Assembly: GCA_934500865.1 (NCBI GenBank)
Contig: CAKSUD010000052.1
Location: 1 to 12,340, forward strand
Length of the DNA stretch: 12,340 nucleotides
Origin: an uncultured Clostridia bacterium
GTDB taxonomy: Bacteria; Bacillota; Clostridia; TANB77; RGIG9151
Direction of reading: 5' to 3'
In this document: in pieces, positions 6,637-12,340 of the stretch
Position numbering within the stretch: position 1 is the stretch's first letter
How the letters are laid out: each line of letters begins with the position of its first letter
Made by a program: the position numbers and the translations under genes
The notes under the pieces: generated by a model
Databases searched by the model: none
What the model was told of the DNA's origin: nothing
Seen by the model: only the letters and a program-made list of their open reading frames with translations

Positions 6637-8191
6637 ATGCATTTTCAGCTATTTCAACTTTTACGTTTTTATTTTTGATTTGATTTTTATTCATTGTTTT
6701 TACAACTTCGTCTACATATTCAGCAGGTACTTCAATAAAGGAATAGCTGTCAAGCACAATGATTTTTCCTAAATCTTTTCCGGCAACTGTTGTTTTGCTT
6801 GCAATTGCTCCGACTATATCTTTGATTTTGATATTGTCTTTTTTCCCGACTGTTAGGAATAATTTAACCATACCATTTTCATTTTTGATAGGCACTTTTT
6901 CTTCAACCATATTATCTTTTGAAATATATGTAGAAAGTGCTTTTGCAATTTGTTCAAAAGAATATCCATCATCAACTAATGTATCTACTAAAGGACTATT
7001 AGCGAATTTTTGCTTTGAAATTATTTTTCTTATTTCGTTTGCTATTTCTACATTTTCAATTTCCTCTACTTGAGAAATTGTAGGTGCTTTTCCGGCTTTT
7101 ATTTTTATTTTTGCATATTTTTCAATGTCGTGTAATTCGCGGATTTCTTTACCAACTACGAAAGAAATTGCTTTTCCTGACTTGCCGTTTCTTCCTGTAC
7201 GACCAATTCTATGTACATAGTACTCGTGTTCTTGAGGAAGGTCATAATTAAATACCATATCCAAGTTATCTACATCAATTCCACGAGCTGCTACGTCAGT
7301 GGCTATTAATATGTTAATTTTTCCGGACTTGAATTTTCTCATAATTCTTTCACGACTAACTTGACGAATATCTCCATGAAGAGCTTCACATATAAAATCT
7401 TCGCCTTTGAATAAGTCTATTAATTCGTCAACTTTTTTCTTTGTATTGCAAAATACAACTGCAGAGTTGGGATGTTCAACTTTAATAAGACGACGTAACA
7501 ATTCGGGTTTCATTTTTGTTTTTGTTTCATAGTAAACTTGTTCAATGTTTTTTACAGTAAGTGTTTCAGACTTTATTTTTATGTGAGCAGGGTTAGTTTG
7601 ATATTTTTTTGTGATGTCTAAAATCCTTCTTGGCATAGTGGCTGAGAAAAGAAGTGTTTGGTGTGCATAGTCTATATCTTTTAATATAGTTTGGATGTCT
7701 TCTTCAAATCCCATATTTAGCATTTCGTCTGCTTCGTCTAGTATAACCATTTGCAAATTCTTTAATTTTAATGTGTTTCTTCTGATGTGGTCCATTGCAC
7801 GACCCGGAGTAGCAATTACTATTTGAGCTCCTCTTTTTAATTCTTTTATTTGACGTTCAATGGAGTCGCCACCATATACAGCAATAGAATGTAAGCCTTT
7901 TTTAAATCTTGAAAGTTTTTTTATAACTTCGGCAATTTGTGTTGCAAGTTCACGAGTAGGGCAAAGTATAAGAACTTGAACATCTTTTTTTGATGTGTCA
8001 ACCTTTTCGACTGCCGGAATCCCGAAAGATGCTGTTTTACCTGTACCGGTTTGAGATTGACCAATTATATCTCTTCCTTCCATAGCAACAGGAATTGCTT
8101 CTTCTTGGATTTGAGTCATAGTTTCAAAATTCATAGCTGATAGTGCTTTATTCATTTCACTAGATAAGTTAAGTTCAATAAAATTTTTCAT
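6635..8191 (-). CDS. DEAD-box ATP-dependent RNA helicase with DbpA-type RNA-binding domain
   Basis: A 518-residue RNA helicase (DeaD/CshA/DbpA group) for ribosome assembly, mRNA unwinding or degradosome work. RecA-like domain 1 shows the Q-motif near FETMTQIQ (22-29), motif I SQTGTGKT (46-53), PTRELA (78-83), TPGR (128-131), DEAD (152-155) and SAT (183-185). Domain 2 shows VVFCNT, ATDVAARGID (297-306) and HRIGRTGR (327-334). Residues of about 440-518 match the DbpA-type RNA-binding domain, seen in DbpA/YxiN, which binds 23S rRNA hairpin 92, and in DeaD/CsdA. The linker lacks the long Arg/Gly tail of some homologues. The start has GGAGGAAA 3 bases upstream on its strand (8195-8202). It has its own promoter and probably a hairpin at the mRNA 5' end. 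I leave the symbol blank because deaD, cshA and dbpA cannot be told apart here. Confidence 0.95.
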   Translation of the reverse strand: MKNFIELNLSSEMNKALSAMNFETMTQIQEEAIPVAMEGRDIIGQSQTGTGKTASFGIPAVEKVDTSKKDVQVLILCPTRELATQIAEVIKKLSRFKKGLHSIAVYGGDSIERQIKELKRGAQIVIATPGRAMDHIRRNTLKLKNLQMVILDEADEMLNMGFEEDIQTILKDIDYAHQTLLFSATMPRRILDITKKYQTNPAHIKIKSETLTVKNIEQVYYETKTKMKPELLRRLIKVEHPNSAVVFCNTKKKVDELIDLFKGEDFICEALHGDIRQVSRERIMRKFKSGKINILIATDVAARGIDVDNLDMVFNYDLPQEHEYYVHRIGRTGRNGKSGKAISFVVGKEIRELHDIEKYAKIKIKAGKAPTISQVEEIENVEIANEIRKIISKQKFANSPLVDTLVDDGYSFEQIAKALSTYISKDNMVEEKVPIKNENGMVKLFLTVGKKDNIKIKDIVGAIASKTTVAGKDLGKIIVLDSYSFIEVPAEYVDEVVKTMNKNQIKNKNVKVEIAENA

Positions 8192-8220
8192 TAATTTCCT
8201 CCAAATTTACACAAAATTAT

Positions 8221-8239
8221 AGTTCTGCAAAGCAGAACT
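8221..8239 (-). promoter_or_regulatory. Hairpin at the predicted 5' end of the DEAD-box helicase mRNA
   Basis: A perfect 8-bp stem (8221-8228 with 8232-8239) has a 3-base loop. On the minus strand the predicted -10 box ends at 8246, so RNA would start at about 8237-8241, making the hairpin the first structure of the transcript. It is about 18 bases upstream of the Shine-Dalgarno. On the plus strand it is followed by CTTTTT and could stop antisense transcription. Confidence 0.6.
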
Positions 8240-8245
8240 CTTTTT

Positions 8246-8274
8246 AGTATAACATAGATGTAATAAAAAGACAA
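8246..8274 (-). promoter_or_regulatory. Sigma-A promoter of the DEAD-box helicase
   Basis: Read on the minus strand: -35 TTGTCT (8274-8269), 17-base spacer, -10 TATACT (8251-8246). It gives a leader of about 50 bases. Confidence 0.7.
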
Positions 8275-8368
8275 CGATTTACATAAAAAATATGCAATTT
8301 GATTTATAAAATCTCATTAGCTGTGCTATTAACTTTTTATAGGCTAATCCGATATATAATATGGTTTA

Positions 8369-8452
8369 ATGCGTTATTGCAGCTATGGCGGAGGAATTTT
8401 GTGGGAAGAGAAGAAGAAAGAAAAATGTGCCCAAGAGGTTGCTGATGAATAA
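8369..8452 (+). other. Doubtful small ORF in the 307-base intergenic gap
   Basis: The gap 8192-8498 holds the minus-strand promoter and hairpin described separately and, on the plus strand, a region open in several frames. ATG 8369 to TAA 8452 gives 27 residues (opens MRYCSYGGGILW, then a Lys/Glu-rich tail). ATG 8385 to TAG 8468 gives 27 very basic residues in another frame. GTG 8401 to TGA 8445 gives only 14 residues but has the best ribosome site, GGAGG at 8390-8394, 6 bases away. A perfect -10 TATAAT (8355-8360) has no good -35 box. A 6-bp inverted repeat (8466-8471/8478-8483) sits just before the next gene's AAGGAG. None can be called a real gene from sequence alone. Confidence 0.25.
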
Positions 8453-8498
8453 TGAAAAGAGTTGGTAGTTAGTTCATTAACTATATAAGGAGAATAGA

Positions 8499-10829
8499 AT
8501 GGGAGAATTAAGCATAAAGGTTTCTGAAGAGGTAAAAAGTAAAATTTTATCTCAGATAAGTGAATATAAAGAAGATGCGAGTCATAGATTGGATAGTAGA
8601 ATAGAAGATTTATCGTTATTTCAATCTGAATTTGAAATGGATATACCTGAATTATTTAATGACAGCTTAAAAGATGGAATTATTAAATTAAAAGAAGAAA
8701 ATATTATTTCTCCCAATTTTTCTCATTTGCTGGGGTATTTCTTTAATTGTAATGATATTGAGCTCCACTTAGATGAAGAGACTAAGAATTATATTTTAGA
8801 AGACTTAAAAAGCAGAGGATTAGATGAAGATTCTTTAGCTGGATATCAAAAAAAGATTTTTGATAATGAATTTTCAGTTTCTGCATTAAGCAATATGTAT
8901 AATTTTTATAATGTTTTGGAAAATGCCAGTATTCCTATTGAGGCGGACGCAGCATCTGTTTTATTATTAGAAGAAACAGGAGATAATCAGGAGTATTGGG
9001 ACAAAATTAAAGAGGGATATGTGGCATGCAAGAATTTATTAAATTTTAATAATTTAAAAGAACCACATACGGATTTAATGCAACTTTATAATTTAGGATT
9101 AATTGATGAAGAACACTTACTAAGTTATTTAGGAAGTCTAAAATTTAATCCTGATTTACAGAAAAAACAAGAACACTATTTACTTTCGACTGTAAAGGGG
9201 AGCTGTCAACAGGCGGTTGAAGAAATATTAAATTATAAAGAAATAGATTTGGAGTTAAAAGGAGTCTCTAAAAGAACAATTGAAAAATTATCTGATTTTT
9301 TCAGTAGAGTTGAAATGTTAGGAGATATTTCTCTTCTAGATACTGAGACTTTAGAAAGTATTTATAAAGAATTTAATGAAATTTCGAATGAAGAATGGCA
9401 AGGTTATTTAGCTCAAAACCCGAATTGCTTTTTAATGCACGAAACGGCACACCCTATAAAAGGAAAATTTAATGATGCTGTAATATCCACTTCACTTATA
9501 ACAGAAGACCATTATAAGACATATGGAAAGACAAATAGACCAGGGGTAGGGTATATTATAAAGCCTAAGCATATAAGTCGTGCAAGTGATCATGATGTAT
9601 ATGTCATTAATTCTAAAAAGGATTTATATAGTCAACGGGCACGTTTAATTGTAGATTTCCCGCAAATAGTTCATGAAGGAATGCGTGAACGTAATGAGTT
9701 CTCAGAAATTGTTATAGATGATTTCGAAATTGAGTCTGTCGTTACGTTGTATTCCAATATAGAACAGGATGTTTTACAAGAATACTCTAGTGCACAAAAT
9801 GGAATACCAATAATGATTAGAGGGCGCAATAGCCAATTGATGAGCATGGAAGAAAACCAAAAATTAGATGCTCTGTGCAAAGGTATTGAGCAAAGCAGTC
9901 GTTCTACGATTAATACAGCTAGAGCAACATATGCCTACGCACAAACAGAGGAAAATAAATTTATAAAATTAGCTAAATATTTAGGATTAGACTATGAGTG
10001 TGATGGAATAGATAGAACACATATTTCGGCAATTATTAATCAATTAGAAAATAAATCTGAAGCTATGACTCAAAATATGTATAAAGTTACAGATTCGGAA
10101 AAAGTAGAGGATATAAGAAATGGAGTGGAAGATATTGAAGATTTAGTGTCTAAAGCTTGTGAGACGACAAAAAATACATACACACAAGAACTAAAAAGTG
10201 AATTTATAAGTAGTTATGAGGCTAAAATTCAACAGCTAATAACTGGTTCTAAAATTGAAAAACTTAAAGCAGAAAAGTCTGCTATTGCTAATAAAAGGGT
10301 GTCTATAATTGGAAAATTACTTGGAAAAGAGAAATTAAAGATGGCTCAGCTTGAGAAATTTAATAAGAAGATGGAAATTCAAAGGCTTAGGACTTATGCG
10401 AGAGGTTTTAGAGATTTTTCTACTACTGAAGAAAAAGGAATAATGACAACTGAAATGGAAGAATTTATAAAATTACTTGAAAGTAAGCCGGAATTTGCAG
10501 ATATTACCAAAGAAGTAAAAGGAATTTTTGAAAGAGTAACAGAGCAGGAAAATCAAAATACTCAATTAGTACCTAAATCTCCAAAAGTAAGCATTCGAAA
10601 GCAATTAAAAAGTGTAGAACAAGAAAATGAGATGCTATCCGGAGAAATTAGAACTATCAAAATTCAAGATGCAGAAATAAAAAGTAAAGATGTTTCTAAA
10701 AAGATAGCTAATACAAAGAGTGATGCGCTAACTCAGTTTGAAATGGTTTTACAGAATGCTGAGAAGGCATTACATATTGAAGACGAAAGAGAAAATAATA
10801 GGGTTATGCAAGAGGATTTAGCTAGGTAG
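8499..10829 (+). CDS. Large soluble protein of unknown function, ART-like centre and coiled-coil tail
   Basis: A 776-residue protein that I cannot assign to a named family. It starts 6 bases after AAGGAG (8487-8492). There is no signal peptide or membrane helix, so it is cytoplasmic. Residues 1-300 are helical and acidic, with repeated Leu/Glu/Asp patterns. Residues of about 305-415 look like a mixed alpha/beta domain: FLMHETAHP (His314), then VISTSLIT (Ser330-Thr331-Ser332), GVGYIIKP, and NEFSEIVI (Glu400, Glu403). The order H, STS, E on presumed strands recalls ADP-ribosyltransferase (PARP/DarT-like) folds, an inference from spacing only. Residues of about 455-776 are long charged helices, e.g. 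KIEKLKAEKSAIANKR, typical of coiled coil. It stands alone, with no obvious toxin-antitoxin or secretion partner beside it, and I see no strong terminator after it. Structural or nucleic-acid-associated roles remain possible. Confidence 0.85.
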   Translation: MGELSIKVSEEVKSKILSQISEYKEDASHRLDSRIEDLSLFQSEFEMDIPELFNDSLKDGIIKLKEENIISPNFSHLLGYFFNCNDIELHLDEETKNYILEDLKSRGLDEDSLAGYQKKIFDNEFSVSALSNMYNFYNVLENASIPIEADAASVLLLEETGDNQEYWDKIKEGYVACKNLLNFNNLKEPHTDLMQLYNLGLIDEEHLLSYLGSLKFNPDLQKKQEHYLLSTVKGSCQQAVEEILNYKEIDLELKGVSKRTIEKLSDFFSRVEMLGDISLLDTETLESIYKEFNEISNEEWQGYLAQNPNCFLMHETAHPIKGKFNDAVISTSLITEDHYKTYGKTNRPGVGYIIKPKHISRASDHDVYVINSKKDLYSQRARLIVDFPQIVHEGMRERNEFSEIVIDDFEIESVVTLYSNIEQDVLQEYSSAQNGIPIMIRGRNSQLMSMEENQKLDALCKGIEQSSRSTINTARATYAYAQTEENKFIKLAKYLGLDYECDGIDRTHISAIINQLENKSEAMTQNMYKVTDSEKVEDIRNGVEDIEDLVSKACETTKNTYTQELKSEFISSYEAKIQQLITGSKIEKLKAEKSAIANKRVSIIGKLLGKEKLKMAQLEKFNKKMEIQRLRTYARGFRDFSTTEEKGIMTTEMEEFIKLLESKPEFADITKEVKGIFERVTEQENQNTQLVPKSPKVSIRKQLKSVEQENEMLSGEIRTIKIQDAEIKSKDVSKKIANTKSDALTQFEMVLQNAEKALHIEDERENNRVMQEDLAR

Positions 10830-10868
10830 TGTATTTATGCTAAGCTCTACTTAAGAGAGGTAACTTTA

Positions 10869-10897
10869 TTGAGAAATAAGTCTGAGTATGATATAAT
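10869..10897 (+). promoter_or_regulatory. Strong sigma-A promoter of rnhA-spoIIM
   Basis: -35 TTGAGA (10869-10874), 17-base spacer, perfect -10 TATAAT (10892-10897) with an extended TGA before it. It lies 42 bases upstream of the rnhA start and probably serves spoIIM too, since no classical terminator separates the two genes. Confidence 0.8.
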
Positions 10898-10939
10898 TTT
10901 TATGAAAAAGAAAGAAGTCTAGTTGGAGATGATAGAATA

Positions 10940-11377
10940 ATGACAAAAGTTACAATTTACACTGATGGCGCATGTTCAGGTAACCCCGGTCCTGGTGGCT
11001 GGGGTGCTATTTTGATGTATAATGAAATTAAAAAAGAGATTTCCGGTGGGGAAAATCCTACTACTAATAATAAAATGGAACTAACTGCAGCCATTGAAGC
11101 GTTAAAGTTATTAAAAATGCCATGTGAAGTGGACTTATATAGTGATAGTGCGTACCTTATTAATTGTTTTCAGAATAATTGGTTAAAAGGTTGGAAAGCT
11201 AAAAATTGGGTGAATTCTAAGCGAGAACCCGTAAAGAATATTGATTTATGGAAAACATTAGATGACCTTAATAATGTTCATAAGATTAAATGGATTAAAG
11301 TTAAAGGTCATGCTGACAATGTTTATAACAACAGATGTGACGAACTTGCCAGAATGGAGACCGCTAAGTTTATGTAA
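10940..11377 (+). CDS. rnhA: Ribonuclease HI
   Basis: A 145-residue RNase HI that cuts the RNA strand of RNA-DNA hybrids (R-loops, primers, stray ribonucleotides). The full catalytic set is visible: Asp9 in IYTDGACSGNPGPGGWG, Glu47 in NNKMELTA, Asp69 in YSDSAY and Asp134 in RCDELAR, with His124 in KGHADN. The length and the basic-protrusion segment NWLKGWKAKNW are those of the E. coli-type enzyme, without an extra hybrid-binding domain. GGAG at 10925-10928 serves the ATG. It is the first gene after a strong promoter, and spoIIM follows after 48 bases. Confidence 0.97.
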   Translation: MTKVTIYTDGACSGNPGPGGWGAILMYNEIKKEISGGENPTTNNKMELTAAIEALKLLKMPCEVDLYSDSAYLINCFQNNWLKGWKAKNWVNSKREPVKNIDLWKTLDDLNNVHKIKWIKVKGHADNVYNNRCDELARMETAKFM

Positions 11378-11384
11378 TAGACGT

Positions 11385-11417
11385 CCACTATTTTTCATAT
11401 ATATGAAAAGGTAGTGG
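11385..11417 (+). promoter_or_regulatory. Hairpin between rnhA and spoIIM covering part of the spoIIM ribosome site
   Basis: The outer stem CCACTA/TAGTGG (11385-11390 with 11412-11417) and the inner stem 11391-11398 with 11403-11410 are separated by one bulged G (11411), with loop ATAT. There is no T-run, so it is not a classical terminator. Its 3' arm takes in the first two bases of the GGAGG at 11416-11420, so it could limit spoIIM translation or act as an mRNA processing or stability element. Confidence 0.55.
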
Positions 11418-11425
11418 AGGTAGAT

Positions 11426-12058
11426 ATGCGAAAATTAAAAAAGACGAGTGTTTTTAAGCAATTTTTTGTTGCTCATATTAATATTTATATGTTTTTGCTT
11501 ACTTTATTTTTTATAGGGCTGATTGTCGGAGCGGTTCAATCAGCTTTTTTAGGCGAGCAGGCGAAAGCTGATTCATATAATTATATATCTACCTTTTTGA
11601 GTGCGTTTAAAACTAAGCAGGTAGATATAAATATAATGTTCCAAGAATTTTTGTATTCGAATTTTAAACCTGCCTTGTGGTTATGGCTATTCGGGCTATG
11701 GATTATTGGGATACCTTTGATTTGCGTGTACATAATTTTTGAAGGATATTCACTCGGTTTTGCTATTTCTATTATTTTAAATAGCTTGGGAAGCACGAAA
11801 GGAAGTATATTTATCGGAGTAGCATTACTTCCAAAAGAAATAATTTTAATCCCAGTTTTTATAACATTGGGAGTAAATAGTATTTTGTTTGCAAAAGCTG
11901 TTTGGCAGAGAAAAAGCAGAACGGGAAATATCAAGTTTGATGTTTATAGATACATTTTTTTGTTTATACTATCTGTTGCAGTATTAATAGGCGTTACGGT
12001 TATTGAAGCGTACATAGGTGTACCTATTATAAAAATGGCAATAAGTAGTTGGATATAA
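11426..12058 (+). CDS. spoIIM: Stage II sporulation protein M
   Basis: A 210-residue polytopic membrane protein matching the SpoIIM family: a basic N-terminus, a first helix near 20-42 (LLTLFFIGLIVGAVQSAF), an outside segment, then WLWLFGLWIIGIPLI, the family-typical YIIFEGYSLGFAISIIL, and ALLPKEIILIPVFITLG, with a last helix near 180-200. In Bacillus SpoIIM works with SpoIID and SpoIIP in peptidoglycan remodelling during forespore engulfment, so the gene points to a spore-forming lineage, though SpoIIM-like proteins also occur in non-spore-formers. ATG 11426 is chosen over GTG 11414 because GGAGG (11416-11420) lies 5 bases before it and overlaps the GTG. It is probably co-transcribed with rnhA, behind a hairpin that partly masks its ribosome site. 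Confidence 0.92.
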   Translation: MRKLKKTSVFKQFFVAHINIYMFLLTLFFIGLIVGAVQSAFLGEQAKADSYNYISTFLSAFKTKQVDINIMFQEFLYSNFKPALWLWLFGLWIIGIPLICVYIIFEGYSLGFAISIILNSLGSTKGSIFIGVALLPKEIILIPVFITLGVNSILFAKAVWQRKSRTGNIKFDVYRYIFLFILSVAVLIGVTVIEAYIGVPIIKMAISSWI

Positions 12059-12063
12059 AATCT

Positions 12064-12092
12064 TTGACATTTGAAAATAATAGTGATATACT
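12064..12092 (+). promoter_or_regulatory. Strong promoter before the RNase J gene, with palindrome over the -10
   Basis: Perfect -35 TTGACA (12064-12069), 17-base spacer, -10 TATACT (12087-12092) with an extended TGA. A 6-bp inverted repeat AATAGT/ACTATT with 5-base spacer (12079-12095) covers the -10 box and could be an operator. Transcription would begin near 12099, giving a leader of about 126 bases. Confidence 0.75.
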
Positions 12093-12141
12093 ATTCATAC
12101 CAATTGTTGTTCGGATTAATTAGTTTTAATATTTATTAAAA

Positions 12142-12169
12142 AACTGATCTAAATGATCAGTTGATTTTT
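12142..12169 (+). terminator. Terminator-like hairpin in the RNase J leader (attenuator or small-RNA end)
   Basis: An 8-bp perfect stem (12142-12149 with 12155-12162), 5-base loop, then GA and five T's. It lies downstream of the 12064-12092 promoter, so it could end a small RNA of about 70 bases or attenuate the RNase J gene. An upstream segment, TAGTTTT (12121-12127), can pair with AAAACTG (12140-12146), which would break the hairpin. It may alternatively just terminate spoIIM read-through. Confidence 0.5.
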
Positions 12170-12224
12170 GTTGTGTTAATTAAAATGTACTAGGATACAT
12201 AATAATATTGAAAGGAAGGATTTT

Positions 12225-12340
12225 GTGAATAATAAAAATTTGAATAATAAAAATTTGAATAATAATAATAATAAAAACACTAGTAATTCAAAACTAAAGA
12301 TAATTCCTTTAGGTGGATTACACGAAGTCGGAAAGAATAT
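12225..12340 (+). CDS. rnj: Ribonuclease J, N-terminal fragment (cut by window end)
   Basis: Thirty-eight codons plus two bases are visible. After an Asn/Lys-rich low-complexity lead of about 24 residues, the frame reads LKIIPLGGLHEVGKN, the characteristic opening of the RNase J metallo-beta-lactamase/beta-CASP family (5'-3' exonuclease and endonuclease in mRNA decay and rRNA maturation). GTG 12225 is taken as the start because AAGGAAGGA lies at 12212-12220. In-frame TTG codons at 12240 and 12255 lack a site. The repetitive lead is longer than in most homologues, which usually reach the IPLGG motif within about 10-15 residues. J1 and J2 paralogues cannot be told apart from this piece. Confidence 0.88.
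   Translation, partial: MNNKNLNNKNLNNNNNKNTSNSKLKIIPLGGLHEVGKN
12228..12272 (+). repeat. 15-bp tandem repeat and AAT tract in the RNase J start
   Basis: A 15-bp unit (five codons, NNKNL) is repeated exactly at 12228-12242 and 12243-12257, followed by five AAT triplets (12258-12272). Length changes in steps of 3 or 15 keep the frame, so this is a hotspot for harmless N-terminal length variation. Confidence 0.9.

Noticed and set aside
6759..7073. Plus-strand ORF inside the DEAD-box helicase gene
   Set aside because: Antisense shadow of a clearly coding region; hydrophobic composition follows from the opposite-strand codons, and there is no ribosome site.
8221..8245. Plus-strand terminator of a gene ending near 8220
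   Set aside because: No plus-strand gene runs into it. The predicted minus-strand promoter and start make it more likely the helicase mRNA 5' hairpin.
8281..8498. Riboswitch or structured RNA before the 776-residue gene
   Set aside because: No recognised conserved core and no strong stem-loops apart from a 6-bp inverted repeat at 8466-8483.
11414..11425. spoIIM start at GTG 11414
   Set aside because: This GTG is part of the Shine-Dalgarno region (GTGGAGG) for ATG 11426.
6635..12340. A single RNA-processing operon (DEAD-box helicase, RNase HI, RNase J)
   Set aside because: The helicase is on the opposite strand and each gene group has its own promoter, so proximity alone does not support a joint system.

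Overview
The window is AT-rich, gene-dense bacterial DNA. It carries a spoIIM homologue, the start of an RNase J gene, strong GGAGG-type ribosome sites and vegetative promoters with 17-bp spacers. Together these point to a low-GC Gram-positive from an endospore-forming lineage, most likely a Clostridia-type gut or anaerobic organism. No tRNA, rRNA, CRISPR array, insertion sequence or phage gene is visible.

Layout. (1) 1-1185: the 3' part of a gene that is already open at base 1. It encodes identical 62-residue zinc-ribbon/charged-linker repeats, one membrane helix and a Tyr/Glu-rich outside domain, and ends at a clear terminator. (2) 1238-3331: a UvrD/PcrA-like helicase with its own promoter; its start is better placed at GTG 1304. 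(3) 3385-6636: a promoter followed by a probable metal-linked cassette. It holds a small two-helix membrane protein with a His/Cys motif, an internal terminator-like hairpin, a MacB/LolD-type ATPase, an FtsX-type permease with a His-rich outside loop, and a lipoprotein with a CPFC motif. It is closed by a bidirectional terminator. (4) 6635-8191, minus strand: a DEAD-box RNA helicase with a DbpA-type RNA-binding tail, whose mRNA probably begins with a hairpin. (5) 8192-8498: a 307-base gap holding the helicase promoter and some overlapping tiny ORFs. (6) 8499-10829: a 776-residue soluble protein that I do not recognise as a named family. Its middle has spaced motifs reminiscent of ADP-ribosyltransferase folds, and its tail is a long coiled coil. 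(7) 10869-12058: rnhA (RNase HI) and spoIIM, separated by a hairpin that reaches into the spoIIM ribosome site. (8) 12064-12340: a strong promoter, a leader with a terminator-like hairpin, and the first 38 codons of an RNase J gene with an Asn-rich repetitive N-terminus.

How the parts may work together. The ABC cassette is the clearest multi-gene system: the ATPase and permease overlap by 8 bases, the lipoprotein follows after 16 bases, and three of the four products carry likely metal ligands. It recalls zinc-linked FtsX-type ABC operons such as the Vibrio zrg genes, but the substrate is inferred. The DEAD-box helicase, RNase HI and RNase J all act on RNA, yet they are separately promoted and partly on opposite strands, so I do not claim one pathway. 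The least explained genes are the zinc-ribbon repeat protein and the 776-residue protein.
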